A stretch of 44,795 nucleotides of DNA from Bacteroidales bacterium (GTDB lineage Bacteria; Bacteroidota; Bacteroidia; Bacteroidales; Muribaculaceae), in NCBI GenBank assembly GCA_022768005.1, contig JALEMF010000041.1, positions 1 through 44,795 of the forward strand, written 5' to 3'. The first letter of the stretch is position 1; the number at the start of each line of letters is the position of its first letter. The notes under the pieces were generated by a model. The model was not told where the DNA came from, ran no database searches, and worked only from the letters and a program-made list of their open reading frames with translations. Position numbers and translations under genes: made by a program. Shown piece after piece: positions 6,872-16,369 of the stretch.

Positions 6872-8794
6872 ATGGGAAAAACAATTGGAATCGACTTAGG
6901 AACTACTAACTCATGCGTAGCAGTAGTTGAAGGTAACGACGCAGTCGTAATACCTAACAGTGAAGGTAAACGTACTACTCCTTCAGTAGTAGCATTCGTT
7001 GAAGGTGGCGAAAGAAAAGTTGGTGACCCTGCAAAACGTCAGGCAATCACAAACCCTAAACGTACTATCTATTCAATCAAACGTTTTATGGGTGAAACTT
7101 ACGACCAGGTTCTTAACGAAATCAAGCGTGTACCTTACAGCGTAGTAAAATCAGCTAACAATCTTCCGCGTATTGACATCGAAGGACGTGAATACACACC
7201 ACAAGAAATCTCAGCAATGATTCTTCAAAAAATGAAGAAAACAGCTGAAGAATACCTCGGTCAAGAAGTTACAGACGCTGTCATCACAGTACCTGCATAC
7301 TTTAACGACTCACAACGTCAGGCAACTAAGGAAGCCGGACAAATCGCAGGTCTTAATGTCCTCCGTATCGTGAACGAACCTACGGCTGCAGCACTTGCAT
7401 ACGGTATTGACCGTAAAGACAAGGATATGAAAGTTGCAGTATTCGACCTCGGTGGCGGTACATTCGATATTTCAGTACTTGAACTCGGTGGCGGTGTATT
7501 CGAAGTGCTTTCAACAAACGGTGATACACACCTCGGTGGTGATGACTTTGACCAAGTTATTATCAACTGGCTTGCCGATGAATTCGAAGCAGAACACCAC
7601 GTTGACCTTCGTAAAGACCCTATGGCATTGCAACGTCTTAAAGATGCAGCTGAAAAAGCTAAAATCGAACTTTCAAGCACCACATCTTCAGAAATCAACT
7701 TGCCGTACATTATGCCGGTAAACGGTATTCCACAGCACCTTGTTAAGACTCTTACTCGTGCTAAGTTCGAACAACTTGCAGATAGCCTTATCAAAGCAAC
7801 TGTCGTACCTTGCGAAAAGGCACTTAAAGATGCCGGCTTGCAGCCAAGCGATATCGATGAAGTAATCCTCGTAGGTGGTTCAACACGTATCCCTGCAGTA
7901 CAAAATATCGTAGAAAAATTCTTCGGCAAGACACCTTCCAAGGGCGTTAACCCTGACGAAGTAGTAGCAATAGGTGCAGCATACCAAGGCGCATCAATGT
8001 CAGGTAACCAAAGCTTCAAAGACGTAGTACTTCTTGACGTAGTACCACTTTCAGTAGGTGTTGAGACCCTCGGTGGCGTTATGACGAAACTTATCGAAGC
8101 AAACACCACAATACCTACTCGTAAAAGCGAAGTATTCTCTACAGCCGCTGATAACCAGCCTTCAGTAGAAATCCACGTACTTCAAGGCGAACGTCCAATG
8201 GCAGCAGACGACAAGACCCTCGGACGTTTCCACCTCGATGGTATCGCTCCTGCACGCCGTGGTATTCCACAGATTGAAGTAACCTTTGAAATCGATGCAA
8301 ACGGTATCCTTAACGTATCTGCAAAAGATAAAGCAACCGGTAAAGAGCAATCAATCCGTATTGAAGCATCAAGCGGTCTTTCTAAGGAAGAAATTCAACG
8401 TATGAAAGACGAAGCACAAGCAAACGCTGCTGCTGATGCTCAGCAAAAGGAACGTGTAGATAAGCTTAACCAAGCAGACTCTATCATCTTCCAGACTGAA
8501 CAACAACTTCAAGAACTTGGCGACAAGATTCCTGCAGACAAGAAGTCAATGATTGAAAGCGCACTTAACAAGCTTAAAGATGCTCACAAGAATCAGGACG
8601 TCAACGCTATCGATGCCGCAATCAAAGAGTTGCAAACTGTATTCGGTCAAGTGCAACAAGACATTCTTAATGCACAGCAACAAGCCGGTGCTGCAAACCC
8701 GGGTGCAAATGCAGGCGGTAACGCAAACGGTAACGCAGGTAACAACGGCAACGATAACAATGTAACCGATGTTGACTTCGAAGAAGTGAAGTAA
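6872..8794 (+). CDS. dnaK: Molecular chaperone DnaK (Hsp70)
   Basis: This is a full-length 640-residue Hsp70. The ATPase domain starts [18 protein letters not shown], with phosphate loops [16 protein letters not shown] and LVGGSTRIP. The conserved linker region is [14 protein letters not shown], and the substrate-binding domain and helical lid follow. A glycine/asparagine/alanine-rich disordered tail leads into [10 protein letters not shown], the bacterial EEVK-type end. It folds and refolds client proteins with DnaJ and GrpE, neither of which is in the window. I chose the ATG at 6872; an in-frame TTG at 6842 would add ten Lys/Asn-rich residues foreign to the family. The gene stands alone between two terminators, behind a sigma-54-type promoter. 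Confidence 0.98.
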   Translation: MGKTIGIDLGTTNSCVAVVEGNDAVVIPNSEGKRTTPSVVAFVEGGERKVGDPAKRQAITNPKRTIYSIKRFMGETYDQVLNEIKRVPYSVVKSANNLPRIDIEGREYTPQEISAMILQKMKKTAEEYLGQEVTDAVITVPAYFNDSQRQATKEAGQIAGLNVLRIVNEPTAAALAYGIDRKDKDMKVAVFDLGGGTFDISVLELGGGVFEVLSTNGDTHLGGDDFDQVIINWLADEFEAEHHVDLRKDPMALQRLKDAAEKAKIELSSTTSSEINLPYIMPVNGIPQHLVKTLTRAKFEQLADSLIKATVVPCEKALKDAGLQPSDIDEVILVGGSTRIPAVQNIVEKFFGKTPSKGVNPDEVVAIGAAYQGASMSGNQSFKDVVLLDVVPLSVGVETLGGVMTKLIEANTTIPTRKSEVFSTAADNQPSVEIHVLQGERPMAADDKTLGRFHLDGIAPARRGIPQIEVTFEIDANGILNVSAKDKATGKEQSIRIEASSGLSKEEIQRMKDEAQANAAADAQQKERVDKLNQADSIIFQTEQQLQELGDKIPADKKSMIESALNKLKDAHKNQDVNAIDAAIKELQTVFGQVQQDILNAQQQAGAANPGANAGGNANGNAGNNGNDNNVTDVDFEEVK

Positions 8795-8824
8795 GACACT
8801 CTGTTATCTGAATAAATAAAAAAG

Positions 8825-8870
8825 CCGAGTGGCGGAATCCAAAAGATTTTGTCACTCGGTCTTTTTTTTT
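8825..8870 (+). terminator. Intrinsic terminator after dnaK
   Basis: CCGAGTG (8825-8831) pairs with CACTCGG (8853-8859), followed by an uninterrupted run of T residues from about 8862 to 8870. Confidence 0.88.
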
Positions 8871-8938
8871 ATTATCACTGTCCGATAGACAGCCATGCGA
8901 TACTAATTATGGATATTCAGTAAATAGTTAACTAATTG

Positions 8939-8969
8939 TTTGGCAGAGTCTTAAATAATTGTAACTTTA
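8939..8969 (+). promoter_or_regulatory. Bacteroidota-type promoter of the transposase-remnant ORF
   Basis: TTTG at 8939-8942, a 19-base spacer and TAACTTTA at 8962-8969 fit the phylum consensus with one mismatch in the -7 box. The start of transcription would fall near 8976, at the first base of the hairpin below. Confidence 0.65.
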
Positions 8970-8975
8970 CAAAGC

Positions 8976-9009
8976 CCCCCGTTACACCCGTCACGGGCTT
9001 ATTCGGGGG
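8976..9009 (+). other. GC-rich hairpin at the 5' end of the remnant ORF's leader
   Basis: CCCCCG (8976-8981) pairs with CGGGGG (9004-9009), with an inner CCCG-TCA-CGGG hairpin (8987-8997). It stands out in AT-rich surroundings and coincides with the predicted transcript 5' end. It ends 23 bases before the ATG at 9033, so it could stabilise the RNA or hinder translation. Part of an old IS end is an alternative. Confidence 0.5.
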
Positions 9010-9032
9010 TAATTCCTAAAAAATTTCAAGCA

Positions 9033-9389
9033 ATGAAGTTACAAAAAATATCTGACATAGAATTATACTTTACAGAATATGATTATCTGCAACTTTTTTC
9101 TAAAAGTTTCCCATTTACCGAGCTTGGTCGCATTTATGAGTTACTGCCATTGAAAGAAATGGCTGCGTCATCACAATTGCCAAAGAAACATCCACAAGGA
9201 AATACACAGATGTTCCCTCCTGAAGGCGAGAATGAACCGAAGACCGTATCAACTGCACGGCGTATAATAGGCAACCTCAGAACCACCGTAATGGAAGGCA
9301 GTTTCGGCATTCACATAGCCAACGCAGCCACACTTGCTGCACGACAGCAAGCCTCCGAAACGGACCGCAAAGAAAAAAAACGAACGTGA
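9033..9389 (+). pseudogene. Internally deleted IS transposase remnant (118-residue ORF)
   Basis: The first half (KISDIELYFTEYDYLQLF, then FPFTELGRIYELLPLKEMA and PPEGE) resembles the N-terminus of a transposase common in Bacteroides. From memory, that protein reads DIELLFTEYDY, then LPF-E and SPEGKIALMFLK. The second half (NEPKTVSTARR, then MEGSFGIHIANAATLAAR) resembles the family's C-terminus, where LEGSFGTQKQHYS and WIFFGIHTANA are normally separate motifs about 25 residues apart. The catalytic middle, some 300 residues, is absent, and the two C-terminal motifs are fused at a shared SFG/FFG. The reading frame is nevertheless open with its own promoter. I could not identify terminal inverted repeats. 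The match rests on recalled family motifs, not a search. A small domesticated protein is an alternative. Confidence 0.6.
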
Positions 9390-9740
9390 CACAAAATTTT
9401 TCAATTTCAAGTCTCAGTTTTCAAATTGAGACCGACTCTTCATACCTAATTTTGCAAAATTCAGCAATTTTAAACTCACGAGAAATCTATATTTGCATAT
9501 TGAATCAATTTTTTCAGAGTTTTTCAAACCTAAGACTGTTAACCGATATTTTTTGAGTGCATTAACTGAAACTCCCTATATAACATATTAAAACTCAGAT
9601 ATTACAATAGTTACGCCGATCTTATTCAAATTTTCGCTATATTCTCGATCCACGCAAAGAGAATCTCTCTTTAATATTCTTTCAAAAAACATATATCAAA
9701 GTTACACAGCACGAGGCTGCAATCGAAGTAGTTGATACTA
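9390..9740. other. AT-rich intergenic stretch without genes
   Basis: About 350 bases between the transposase remnant and the amidase terminator hold no convincing ORF. The only structure I see is a 6-base-pair hairpin, GTCTCA (9411-9416) with TGAGAC (9427-9432). Stop codons are frequent in all frames. It may include decayed IS sequence. Confidence 0.6.
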
Positions 9741-9774
9741 AAAGAGGATTGCACCTGTCGGCGCAACCCTCTTT
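9741..9774 (-). terminator. Terminator after the amidase gene
   Basis: AAAGAGG-TTGC (9741-9752) pairs with GCAA-CCTCTTT (9763-9774) with a single mismatch. Read on the minus strand the hairpin is followed by T residues. It lies 41 bases beyond the amidase stop. Confidence 0.82.
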
Positions 9775-9815
9775 GTAATATTGCAAGTTAATTGCAATCG
9801 AGATTAAGAATCAAT

Positions 9816-12800
9816 TTATTTGATAAGCACTTTCTGTGCATCTTTACCCTGTACGCGAACGTAGATACCAGGTGTAAGATTTTCAGCAGAAACTTGGATA
9901 CCTTGTAAATTGTAGTAGTAAACAGGAGCATCGTTAACTGCTTCGTCTGCATCAATAACGCCTACACCTGATACACCTGAGATGATGTTGTCCTTAGGAG
10001 CAGGAGTTGATACTGAAGGATTAAGTTCAGCAAGTGAGTAAACGTTGCATGTTTGTGACTCACGACCATAGTAATATAAGTTACCTGCGTAGTCGAAACG
10101 TGCTGTTGCCCATGAAATATTAGGAGTAGCGATTTCGTATCTCTTAGTGATAGAAGGAGTACCGTCATTCCAAACAACGTCAGCGATGATAATCTTGCTG
10201 TCGCAAGTACCGATAGCAAGAACTTTACCGTCACGGCTGATTGCTATTGCACTGTTGCAAGAGTTAATCCAGTCTTTGTTAGCTTCGTCAGCAGAGTTGA
10301 GTTTTTGTTCGTTGTCAGTTCCCCAATATGCAAATCCCGGACAGCCGTAAGTGTTGTTACCTGCTGAGCGAACTTGTGAGATGAAGTAACCATCACCGAA
10401 GCCAACCATATCACAGTTTGTGTTAAGCATTGCGCCACCAACACCTGTTGCAACCGGTGCTTCTGTTACTAACCAAGAGTTACCTACGTCGTAACGTACA
10501 ACGCGGTTTGCAGGAGCGATTGAGGTATCGTGGTCTTCAGAGAATGAATATACTTTAGTATTTTCACCTGTACCAACAACACAAATACCTGATGTACCAC
10601 CACCGAGGTTTACACCATTGTAGATATAAGCACCTGCACTGTTTTTCTCACCTGCGAAGAATGGTTTAACACCTTCTCCTACATTCATCGGGTCAAAGTA
10701 TGTGATACCACATGCTGCATCACCCCATGCTGCGAACATAAATTTACCTTCACGTTCAGCACCGCGGAATGGGTCAGATTGGTTACCTGTGCTCCAAAGT
10801 GAACTGCCTTTGAAGAGTTTGTCACCAACTTTGGTGCCTTGCGGGTCATACAAGTCAACACCTGCTGCTTTACCTTGAGAGATTGCAACATAACCGAATG
10901 AAGCTTGTTCAGGGTCTGTAATTGCAAGAACAGAACCACGAGCAAGAGTTGGCAATGAATAAGACTTAGATACACCGGCAACTGCGTTAGACTTGCTGTT
11001 TACAACAACTTCCCATGTGTATTGAGCATCTTCCTGAAGATCTGCTCTATCAAATTCAAATGAGTGTTCACCCTTAGTGTTCGCAAGAGCATAAGTAAGT
11101 TTATCTTCTTCAGTACCACCAACTTTTGACAATACAAGAGAAGCACTTACAGCTTCATTAGTAAGACCATAGTTAACGGCTACTTTATCTTCGTTTGTAG
11201 TAGCGTTAAGACCGTAAGCGTATGCAACAGGATTAACTGGTTGTTCTACGCCTTCAGTAGTAAAGTAACTGATTTTACCGTCGCGAACGAGAGCAAGATT
11301 GATGTAAGCAGCCTTAACATTACCTTCATCGTCAGTTTTAACAGATACATTACCTACTGTAGCAGCAGGAGCATCAAGTGCTGAAGCAATAGTACCTTCA
11401 GTTATAACAACTGCAGGACTGTTAACTCCATTAGTAATATCCAAGATAGTGACACCACCGTTAGCATTACCACTGTTCAATGGAACTGCCACGAGACTGT
11501 GACCTGACATACGGAATGCAGATGCACGAGCGATGTTTGCAGTGTTATCAGCACCTGTAGTAACACCTGAAGGATTAGTAAATTCTACAGAGTAAGCAGG
11601 CATATTAGGAGATGTTACGATATAGTGGTCTGCATCAAGAGGAGAAGTAGTGAATGTGAAACCTTCACCAAGTGTCTTCTTATTAGCCCAACCGCCATTA
11701 TTGTTAAGTTTGCTTTCAGATGCTAATGCACCATCGATGATAGCGTAGTGGTTGAAGAACATATTACCTGAACCATACCAAGACTCAGCAGTAGTGATAA
11801 GTTCACCCTCTGTAGTAGTGCCTGAGTAAGCCATAGATTCACCTACGTATGCTTTGTACATATTACCTGAAAGTAAGCTGCTGAACCATTTTTGCGGTTC
11901 ACCTGCAGGAAGACCTGTAGCCTCGTCGTTAGCCCATTTGTAAACATTGAACTCACCGCGAGTTTCTTCAGGATCGGTGTCTTCACGGTCAAGACCTACT
12001 TGAGCGTCAGAGAAGTGGCAAAGTTCCTTTGCACATGCGATAAGAACACCGTCGGCAGAAACTTGGATATCAGCTACATTAAGCTCTGAACCTTCAGTGC
12101 CGTTTGTAGAAACTTCTGTTACACTTTGATCAGCAGGATCAAATACTACAATAGTAGGATTAGGTTTTTGAGCCCTGTCAAGAGCGAGAATGTAAAGTTT
12201 ACCATTGTAGTTAACAACACGACGAACATTTTTGCCTGCGAGTTGAGGGATTTCCAAGTTTTCAAATTTAGCATTGAACTTGTAATCATCACCTACAAGG
12301 ATACCTTTATTATTTTCACCAACAAGGTCAGGATAGTTTTCGTAAATGATAGTAGGAGGAGTCCAGTTTTCATTTACCATAGTAGCTGTAGGATATACAG
12401 TTTCTGCAGCCTTAACAGTTACGGCAACAGGATCACATGGCAAGTATTCAGGACAAGAGAATTCAAGAGTGTAATCACCCGGTTGAACGCCTTCAAATAC
12501 GAATGCACCATTATAATAGTTATCAGTAGTATAAGTAGCAACTACGTTTTCACCTTGCTTAAGAGTTACAGTAGCACCATTAAGCGGCTTGTAAGCATCG
12601 GCAGTAGTGATATTCGGTTTATAAGCAGCATCAGTGAATTTCTCGTGTTCATCGCGAACGATACCGTAGATAGTACCTGTGCTTTCTTTTTGAAGACCGA
12701 AGTAGTCAGCAATACCGCGAGCGTAAGCGTAACCTTCAACATCGCAAACGTTCCAGTTCATAGCACGGTGACGTGCAGGCTGATAAGTGTGGAAGTAACC

Positions 12801-13613
12801 TTCAACGAGGAATCCCGGTACGTGATGTTTTAACACGCCGAGGTAACCTTTAGCAGGACCGTAAGTAGGATCCGTACGAGTAGAAGAACCGCCATAGAAA
12901 CTAATATCACCGCGAAGGTTCATATTTGTCATAGAATAGTAAGTCCACATCATGTGTTCATTACCGAAAGCGTAAGGCCAGCACTTACTTGCCATATCCT
13001 TTGAAGTAGTCTGATGTTCTACAGTCACACCGTCATCAGCGTGTAAGTCATCATAACCGCGATAAAGGAAAAGAGGATAGTTTGTATTAGTACCTTCAGT
13101 AGCAGCATTTGAGTGAATTGAAATAAACATATCAAAGTTGTTTGCATCCACTTCAGCACAAATTTCAGAAAGGTTACGGTTGTAAATATAAATATCCTCA
13201 GGAACAGTCTTACCATCGTTGATAAGTTGGTTTGCAGTACCATTATCATCGTAATACGGACCATTCTTTACACGAGACATAACGATGTTGTTACTCATAT
13301 CACGAGCAGCACCTACTTGACCTGCAGCACCTGTCTGATTAAGAGTGCGGTCGAACTTGAGTCCGTAAGAAATAAGTTTTTCCAATACACCGAAACCTTT
13401 TTGAAGGTCAGTATTTGACTCGAAGAAAGATAATGTATCAGTATTTGCGCGTGAATACGCACCGTGACCAACGAGAGTACAAGGACGGTCGTCCGGAGTC
13501 CAACCACCGTGACCCGGGTTGATGTAAACACGTAATTCGTCAGCAGTCTTTGCACCAACTGAGAATGAAGTAGCGGCTAATGCCAAAGCCGACATTAATA
13601 TAAACTTTTTCAT
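9816..13613 (-). CDS. Large secreted N-acetylmuramoyl-L-alanine amidase with C-terminal sorting-type domain
   Basis: This 1265-residue protein has a signal peptide (residues 1-21) and then an amidase_3 domain, which cleaves the bond between muramic acid and L-Ala of the peptide stem. His35 (NPGHGG), Glu65 (FFESNTDL) and His167 (SIHSNA) are the expected zinc ligands, and Glu271 (LVEGYFH) the catalytic residue. A carboxypeptidase-regulatory-like beta domain follows (about 325-410). About 750 residues of beta-rich sequence then resemble a propeller or WD-like region, with repeated D-A-G-N-L-Y-type segments. The last residues, YYNLQGIQVSAENLTPGIYV then KVLIK, look like a type IX secretion C-terminal domain, so surface export is likely. 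It is far longer than ordinary amidases (200-400 residues). The upstream PD40 gene is only 9 bases away. Confidence 0.87.
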   Translation of the reverse strand: MKKFILMSALALAATSFSVGAKTADELRVYINPGHGGWTPDDRPCTLVGHGAYSRANTDTLSFFESNTDLQKGFGVLEKLISYGLKFDRTLNQTGAAGQVGAARDMSNNIVMSRVKNGPYYDDNGTANQLINDGKTVPEDIYIYNRNLSEICAEVDANNFDMFISIHSNAATEGTNTNYPLFLYRGYDDLHADDGVTVEHQTTSKDMASKCWPYAFGNEHMMWTYYSMTNMNLRGDISFYGGSSTRTDPTYGPAKGYLGVLKHHVPGFLVEGYFHTYQPARHRAMNWNVCDVEGYAYARGIADYFGLQKESTGTIYGIVRDEHEKFTDAAYKPNITTADAYKPLNGATVTLKQGENVVATYTTDNYYNGAFVFEGVQPGDYTLEFSCPEYLPCDPVAVTVKAAETVYPTATMVNENWTPPTIIYENYPDLVGENNKGILVGDDYKFNAKFENLEIPQLAGKNVRRVVNYNGKLYILALDRAQKPNPTIVVFDPADQSVTEVSTNGTEGSELNVADIQVSADGVLIACAKELCHFSDAQVGLDREDTDPEETRGEFNVYKWANDEATGLPAGEPQKWFSSLLSGNMYKAYVGESMAYSGTTTEGELITTAESWYGSGNMFFNHYAIIDGALASESKLNNNGGWANKKTLGEGFTFTTSPLDADHYIVTSPNMPAYSVEFTNPSGVTTGADNTANIARASAFRMSGHSLVAVPLNSGNANGGVTILDITNGVNSPAVVITEGTIASALDAPAATVGNVSVKTDDEGNVKAAYINLALVRDGKISYFTTEGVEQPVNPVAYAYGLNATTNEDKVAVNYGLTNEAVSASLVLSKVGGTEEDKLTYALANTKGEHSFEFDRADLQEDAQYTWEVVVNSKSNAVAGVSKSYSLPTLARGSVLAITDPEQASFGYVAISQGKAAGVDLYDPQGTKVGDKLFKGSSLWSTGNQSDPFRGAEREGKFMFAAWGDAACGITYFDPMNVGEGVKPFFAGEKNSAGAYIYNGVNLGGGTSGICVVGTGENTKVYSFSEDHDTSIAPANRVVRYDVGNSWLVTEAPVATGVGGAMLNTNCDMVGFGDGYFISQVRSAGNNTYGCPGFAYWGTDNEQKLNSADEANKDWINSCNSAIAISRDGKVLAIGTCDSKIIIADVVWNDGTPSITKRYEIATPNISWATARFDYAGNLYYYGRESQTCNVYSLAELNPSVSTPAPKDNIISGVSGVGVIDADEAVNDAPVYYYNLQGIQVSAENLTPGIYVRVQGKDAQKVLIK

Positions 13614-13622
13614 ATTGACGAA

Positions 13623-14522
13623 TTATTTAGTAAGAGTAATCATATAAAGTTCACCTTCAGGTGTAGTAAATGCGATACGGCTGCCATCTGCACTTGCAGA
13701 CGGATATTGAGCCTTTACATTAGTACCTGTAATAGTCTGAGATACACCTGTTGTAAGGTCAAAAACTCGAAGTGAAGATGCAGTAACTTGCTGAGCAAAT
13801 CCTTCTACTTCGTCCATACCTACGAGGCGGTTATTACCTGCCCAAACAGCTGCACGGAGAGCGCCTACACGCTGCACGTTGCTACCGTCAAGATTGCAAA
13901 CGAAGCAACCTGCGCCAACACACCAGTAAACGACTTTCTTACCGTCAGGACTGATAGACGGCCAGATGTATGAGCCGCGTCCCTGCGGGTCAATAGTCTT
14001 GGTTTTACCATTGACGGTGATGTCAAGGTGACCGTAATTAATAGATGCAACAGCACCGCTTACAGCCTTAGAACCATTAAGGCTCTTTGTTCTGATTTTG
14101 CCGTTTTCAACAGCAGTAACAGAAGAACCGTCAATACCTACACCTGAATTAAGATTACGGGAAGCCTTTACAAGTGTAGAAACTTGCTTTGTAAGTACGT
14201 TTGCACTTTGCAATGAAACGTAACGAAGATGATTAGTGCGATATTCCGGCTTGCAGAATACTACATTTTGACCGTCGGCGGTAAGACGCAAATTATATGC
14301 ATCTTTAACATTCGCAACTTGGGCAGTAGTACCGTCAGGATTGATTTTCACAATACCCTTGGAAGCGGATTGTGCCACTACGAATTCGCCATCGGCACTG
14401 ATGACAGGCTTGTCAATAGTGACATTAGTGTTAACGCGCTGAATACTCTGCACGTTTACTAACTGCGCACTCATCGACAACGAAACCAACATCAAAGCGA
14501 CTGTGTAAAAAAACTTTTTCAT
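13623..14522 (-). CDS. Secreted PD40/TolB-like beta-propeller protein
   Basis: This 299-residue protein has a signal peptide (MKKFFYTVALMLVSLSMSAQ) followed by repeats of the PD40/TolB type. PVISADGEFVVAQ, WPSISPDGKKVVYW, FVCNLDGSNVQRVG and YPSASADGSRIAFTT are spaced as propeller blades. Such propellers bind proteins or glycans rather than catalyse. It precedes the amidase gene by 9 bases, so the two are surely co-transcribed and may act as a periplasmic or surface pair. Candidate partners are peptidoglycan or the amidase itself, but this is inference. No catalytic motif is visible. Confidence 0.82.
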   Translation of the reverse strand: MKKFFYTVALMLVSLSMSAQLVNVQSIQRVNTNVTIDKPVISADGEFVVAQSASKGIVKINPDGTTAQVANVKDAYNLRLTADGQNVVFCKPEYRTNHLRYVSLQSANVLTKQVSTLVKASRNLNSGVGIDGSSVTAVENGKIRTKSLNGSKAVSGAVASINYGHLDITVNGKTKTIDPQGRGSYIWPSISPDGKKVVYWCVGAGCFVCNLDGSNVQRVGALRAAVWAGNNRLVGMDEVEGFAQQVTASSLRVFDLTTGVSQTITGTNVKAQYPSASADGSRIAFTTPEGELYMITLTK

Positions 14523-14776
14523 AAAGTTATTGATGGTTAGTTTTTAATGGTTTATAATTAGGGGTAAAAAATTTATGAACAAACAATTACCGAAACGCAA
14601 ACCGCAGCTCGCATACGGCTATGTTATATTTCTTCTTGAATTGTATTATTATCTATTGTCTTTTGTATTGAATTTTGTTAGTCAAAAATACCAATAATAA
14701 TGATAACTGAGTATAAAATTAACCATTTTAACACTCAATAACACGGATTTACAATAATAACAGCCGTATATGTCAG

Positions 14777-16369
14777 TTATATTGATGAAATTTTCATCAA
14801 GTCGTCTTCAAAAGTATCTCGATTGATAGCACGATTTCTTAATCGGTTTCTGTAAGCATAGATAGTGTTTACGGAGTAATTAAGCATCTGTGCCACTCTG
14901 CTTGAATCTTCAAGTCCGAGACGAATAAAGGCGAGAATACGCAAGTCTGTGTTTAATTTTTCTCCTTCAAGTAGTTGAATCTGCTTGTCCGGAAGAAGAA
15001 GTGCATTTACGGACTCTACGAATGAAGGATATATGTGTAAAAATGCCTCGTCAAATATTTCATAGAACTCTTTACTCTGCTCTTCGATGAATTTACCGGA
15101 CTTTGTGATTTTGGCAAGGTCCTCTGTTTTACCACTGGTGATTTTACGCTCTACCATCTTGTTAAAAGAAGTAAGTTTACTCATATAGACGGTGCAAAGA
15201 TTGATGAACTGGCTTAAGTAAATTTCCTTTACTCTGTTTGCACCCTCCAGGTGTCCTTGAAGCACAGTCTTGCGGTTTACTTGAATTCGAAGATTAATCA
15301 ATAGTGATACCACTACTATCAAGAGCAATGCAGCGATAATAAATGCGACTGTCAATATTTGCATTGATTCTCTTGCCTGTGCCGTATGTGCTTTTTCTAT
15401 TATAGGCAGAGTAGCCGATGTCTCAAGCACCCGCATGGAGGCATTACACTCCACTGCATTTTCAAGCGCAGCCGAGAGGTACATATAAGCTCTGTCCAAA
15501 TCGCCTTTCTCAAAAAGGTGCATACCCAAGAGCTGCAAAGAAGTGATTTCAAGTGTTGCGGACTTTACATCGGAAATTGCAGATAATGCAAGGTAATAAG
15601 TATAAGCTTTTTCATCGGAAAAAGCCTGAGCTATCAATGCCAACCCGTGCCCTGCCCTTGCTCTGATATTGCTGCTTTCCGGTTCGTTATCCATTAAGTC
15701 CTTGAGCATGACAGTAGCTTTATCGTAATCTTTGAGAGAAAAATAGTACTCAGCTTCATGGTATTTTTTTAGAGGAGAATCATTGCTGAGTTTAGAACAA
15801 AGTTCCTTTTGGAATGTTTTGGTTTTACTTTTCCAGAGCGCAGCCACTTCCGGTTGATCCGCATAAGAAGATACAACGTAACTTGACATCTGAGTGGCAG
15901 CTTTAAGGTACTCAATATACATATTGTCCGACATACCTGCAGTGTCAATTTTTTCAAATAATTCTATTGACTCCACGGCTTTGCCTGCAAGTGGTAAATA
16001 CGTAATGTATTTAAGCAGAAAATGAGTTGCCATAGTATCATTTTTTATTTCATTGGAAAGAGTATATCCTTTTTTCAAATAGAATAGTGTGGAATCATTA
16101 TCGTAAGCGGCAAAAGCATCGGCAAGGTTCATAGTAAGATTTATACGGTTCTCTACAGAATCGTTTTCAGTATTCTCACAAAGAGACTGTTCTATACTCT
16201 GAATACGTGCCTCACGCTCTTTCTTATAGACGTCACGTCTGTTTAATTCTTTATCAAGATTCTGCAATGCGCGCTTAACGTCACTGTCGTTTATAGACAT
16301 TGACTTTGCAGCATATCCGGTAAGTGCTGCAAAAATAAAGGCTACTAATAAAAGGTATCTATTTTTCAT
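14777..16369 (-). CDS. DUF6377-type membrane regulator: TPR sensor region, transmembrane helix, C-terminal HTH
   Basis: This 530-residue protein has an N-terminal signal sequence and a helical TPR-like region to about residue 330 (pairs such as AEYYFSLKDYDKATVMLKDL). One transmembrane helix lies near 340-362 (ILTVAFIIAALLLIVVVSLL), followed by a cytoplasmic coiled/DUF6377 segment. It ends with a LuxR-like helix-turn-helix (LRILAFIRLGLEDSSRVAQM, then NYSVNTIYAYRNRLRNRA). The layout suggests a one-component sensor: periplasmic TPRs read an envelope signal and the cytoplasmic HTH binds DNA. Its ATG overlaps the upstream ORF's stop in an ATGA. Family targets are unknown. Confidence 0.85.
   Translation of the reverse strand: MKNRYLLLVAFIFAALTGYAAKSMSINDSDVKRALQNLDKELNRRDVYKKEREARIQSIEQSLCENTENDSVENRINLTMNLADAFAAYDNDSTLFYLKKGYTLSNEIKNDTMATHFLLKYITYLPLAGKAVESIELFEKIDTAGMSDNMYIEYLKAATQMSSYVVSSYADQPEVAALWKSKTKTFQKELCSKLSNDSPLKKYHEAEYYFSLKDYDKATVMLKDLMDNEPESSNIRARAGHGLALIAQAFSDEKAYTYYLALSAISDVKSATLEITSLQLLGMHLFEKGDLDRAYMYLSAALENAVECNASMRVLETSATLPIIEKAHTAQARESMQILTVAFIIAALLLIVVVSLLINLRIQVNRKTVLQGHLEGANRVKEIYLSQFINLCTVYMSKLTSFNKMVERKITSGKTEDLAKITKSGKFIEEQSKEFYEIFDEAFLHIYPSFVESVNALLLPDKQIQLLEGEKLNTDLRILAFIRLGLEDSSRVAQMLNYSVNTIYAYRNRLRNRAINRDTFEDDLMKISSI

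Noticed and set aside
7318..8109. Long minus-strand ORF (263 codons) antisense to dnaK
   Set aside because: Antisense ORFs across dnaK are a known artefact of its biased codon use; no start context, domain or promoter supports it.
8878..8892. CTGTC-CGATA-GACAG hairpin as a possible IS terminal repeat
   Set aside because: No matching inverted copy was found on the other side of the transposase remnant, so an IS end cannot be claimed.
12126..12833. 235-codon plus-strand ORF inside the amidase gene
   Set aside because: It mirrors the codon pattern of the amidase on the other strand, is rich in Ser/Ile/Val/Phe with no recognisable domain, and the amidase itself is well supported.
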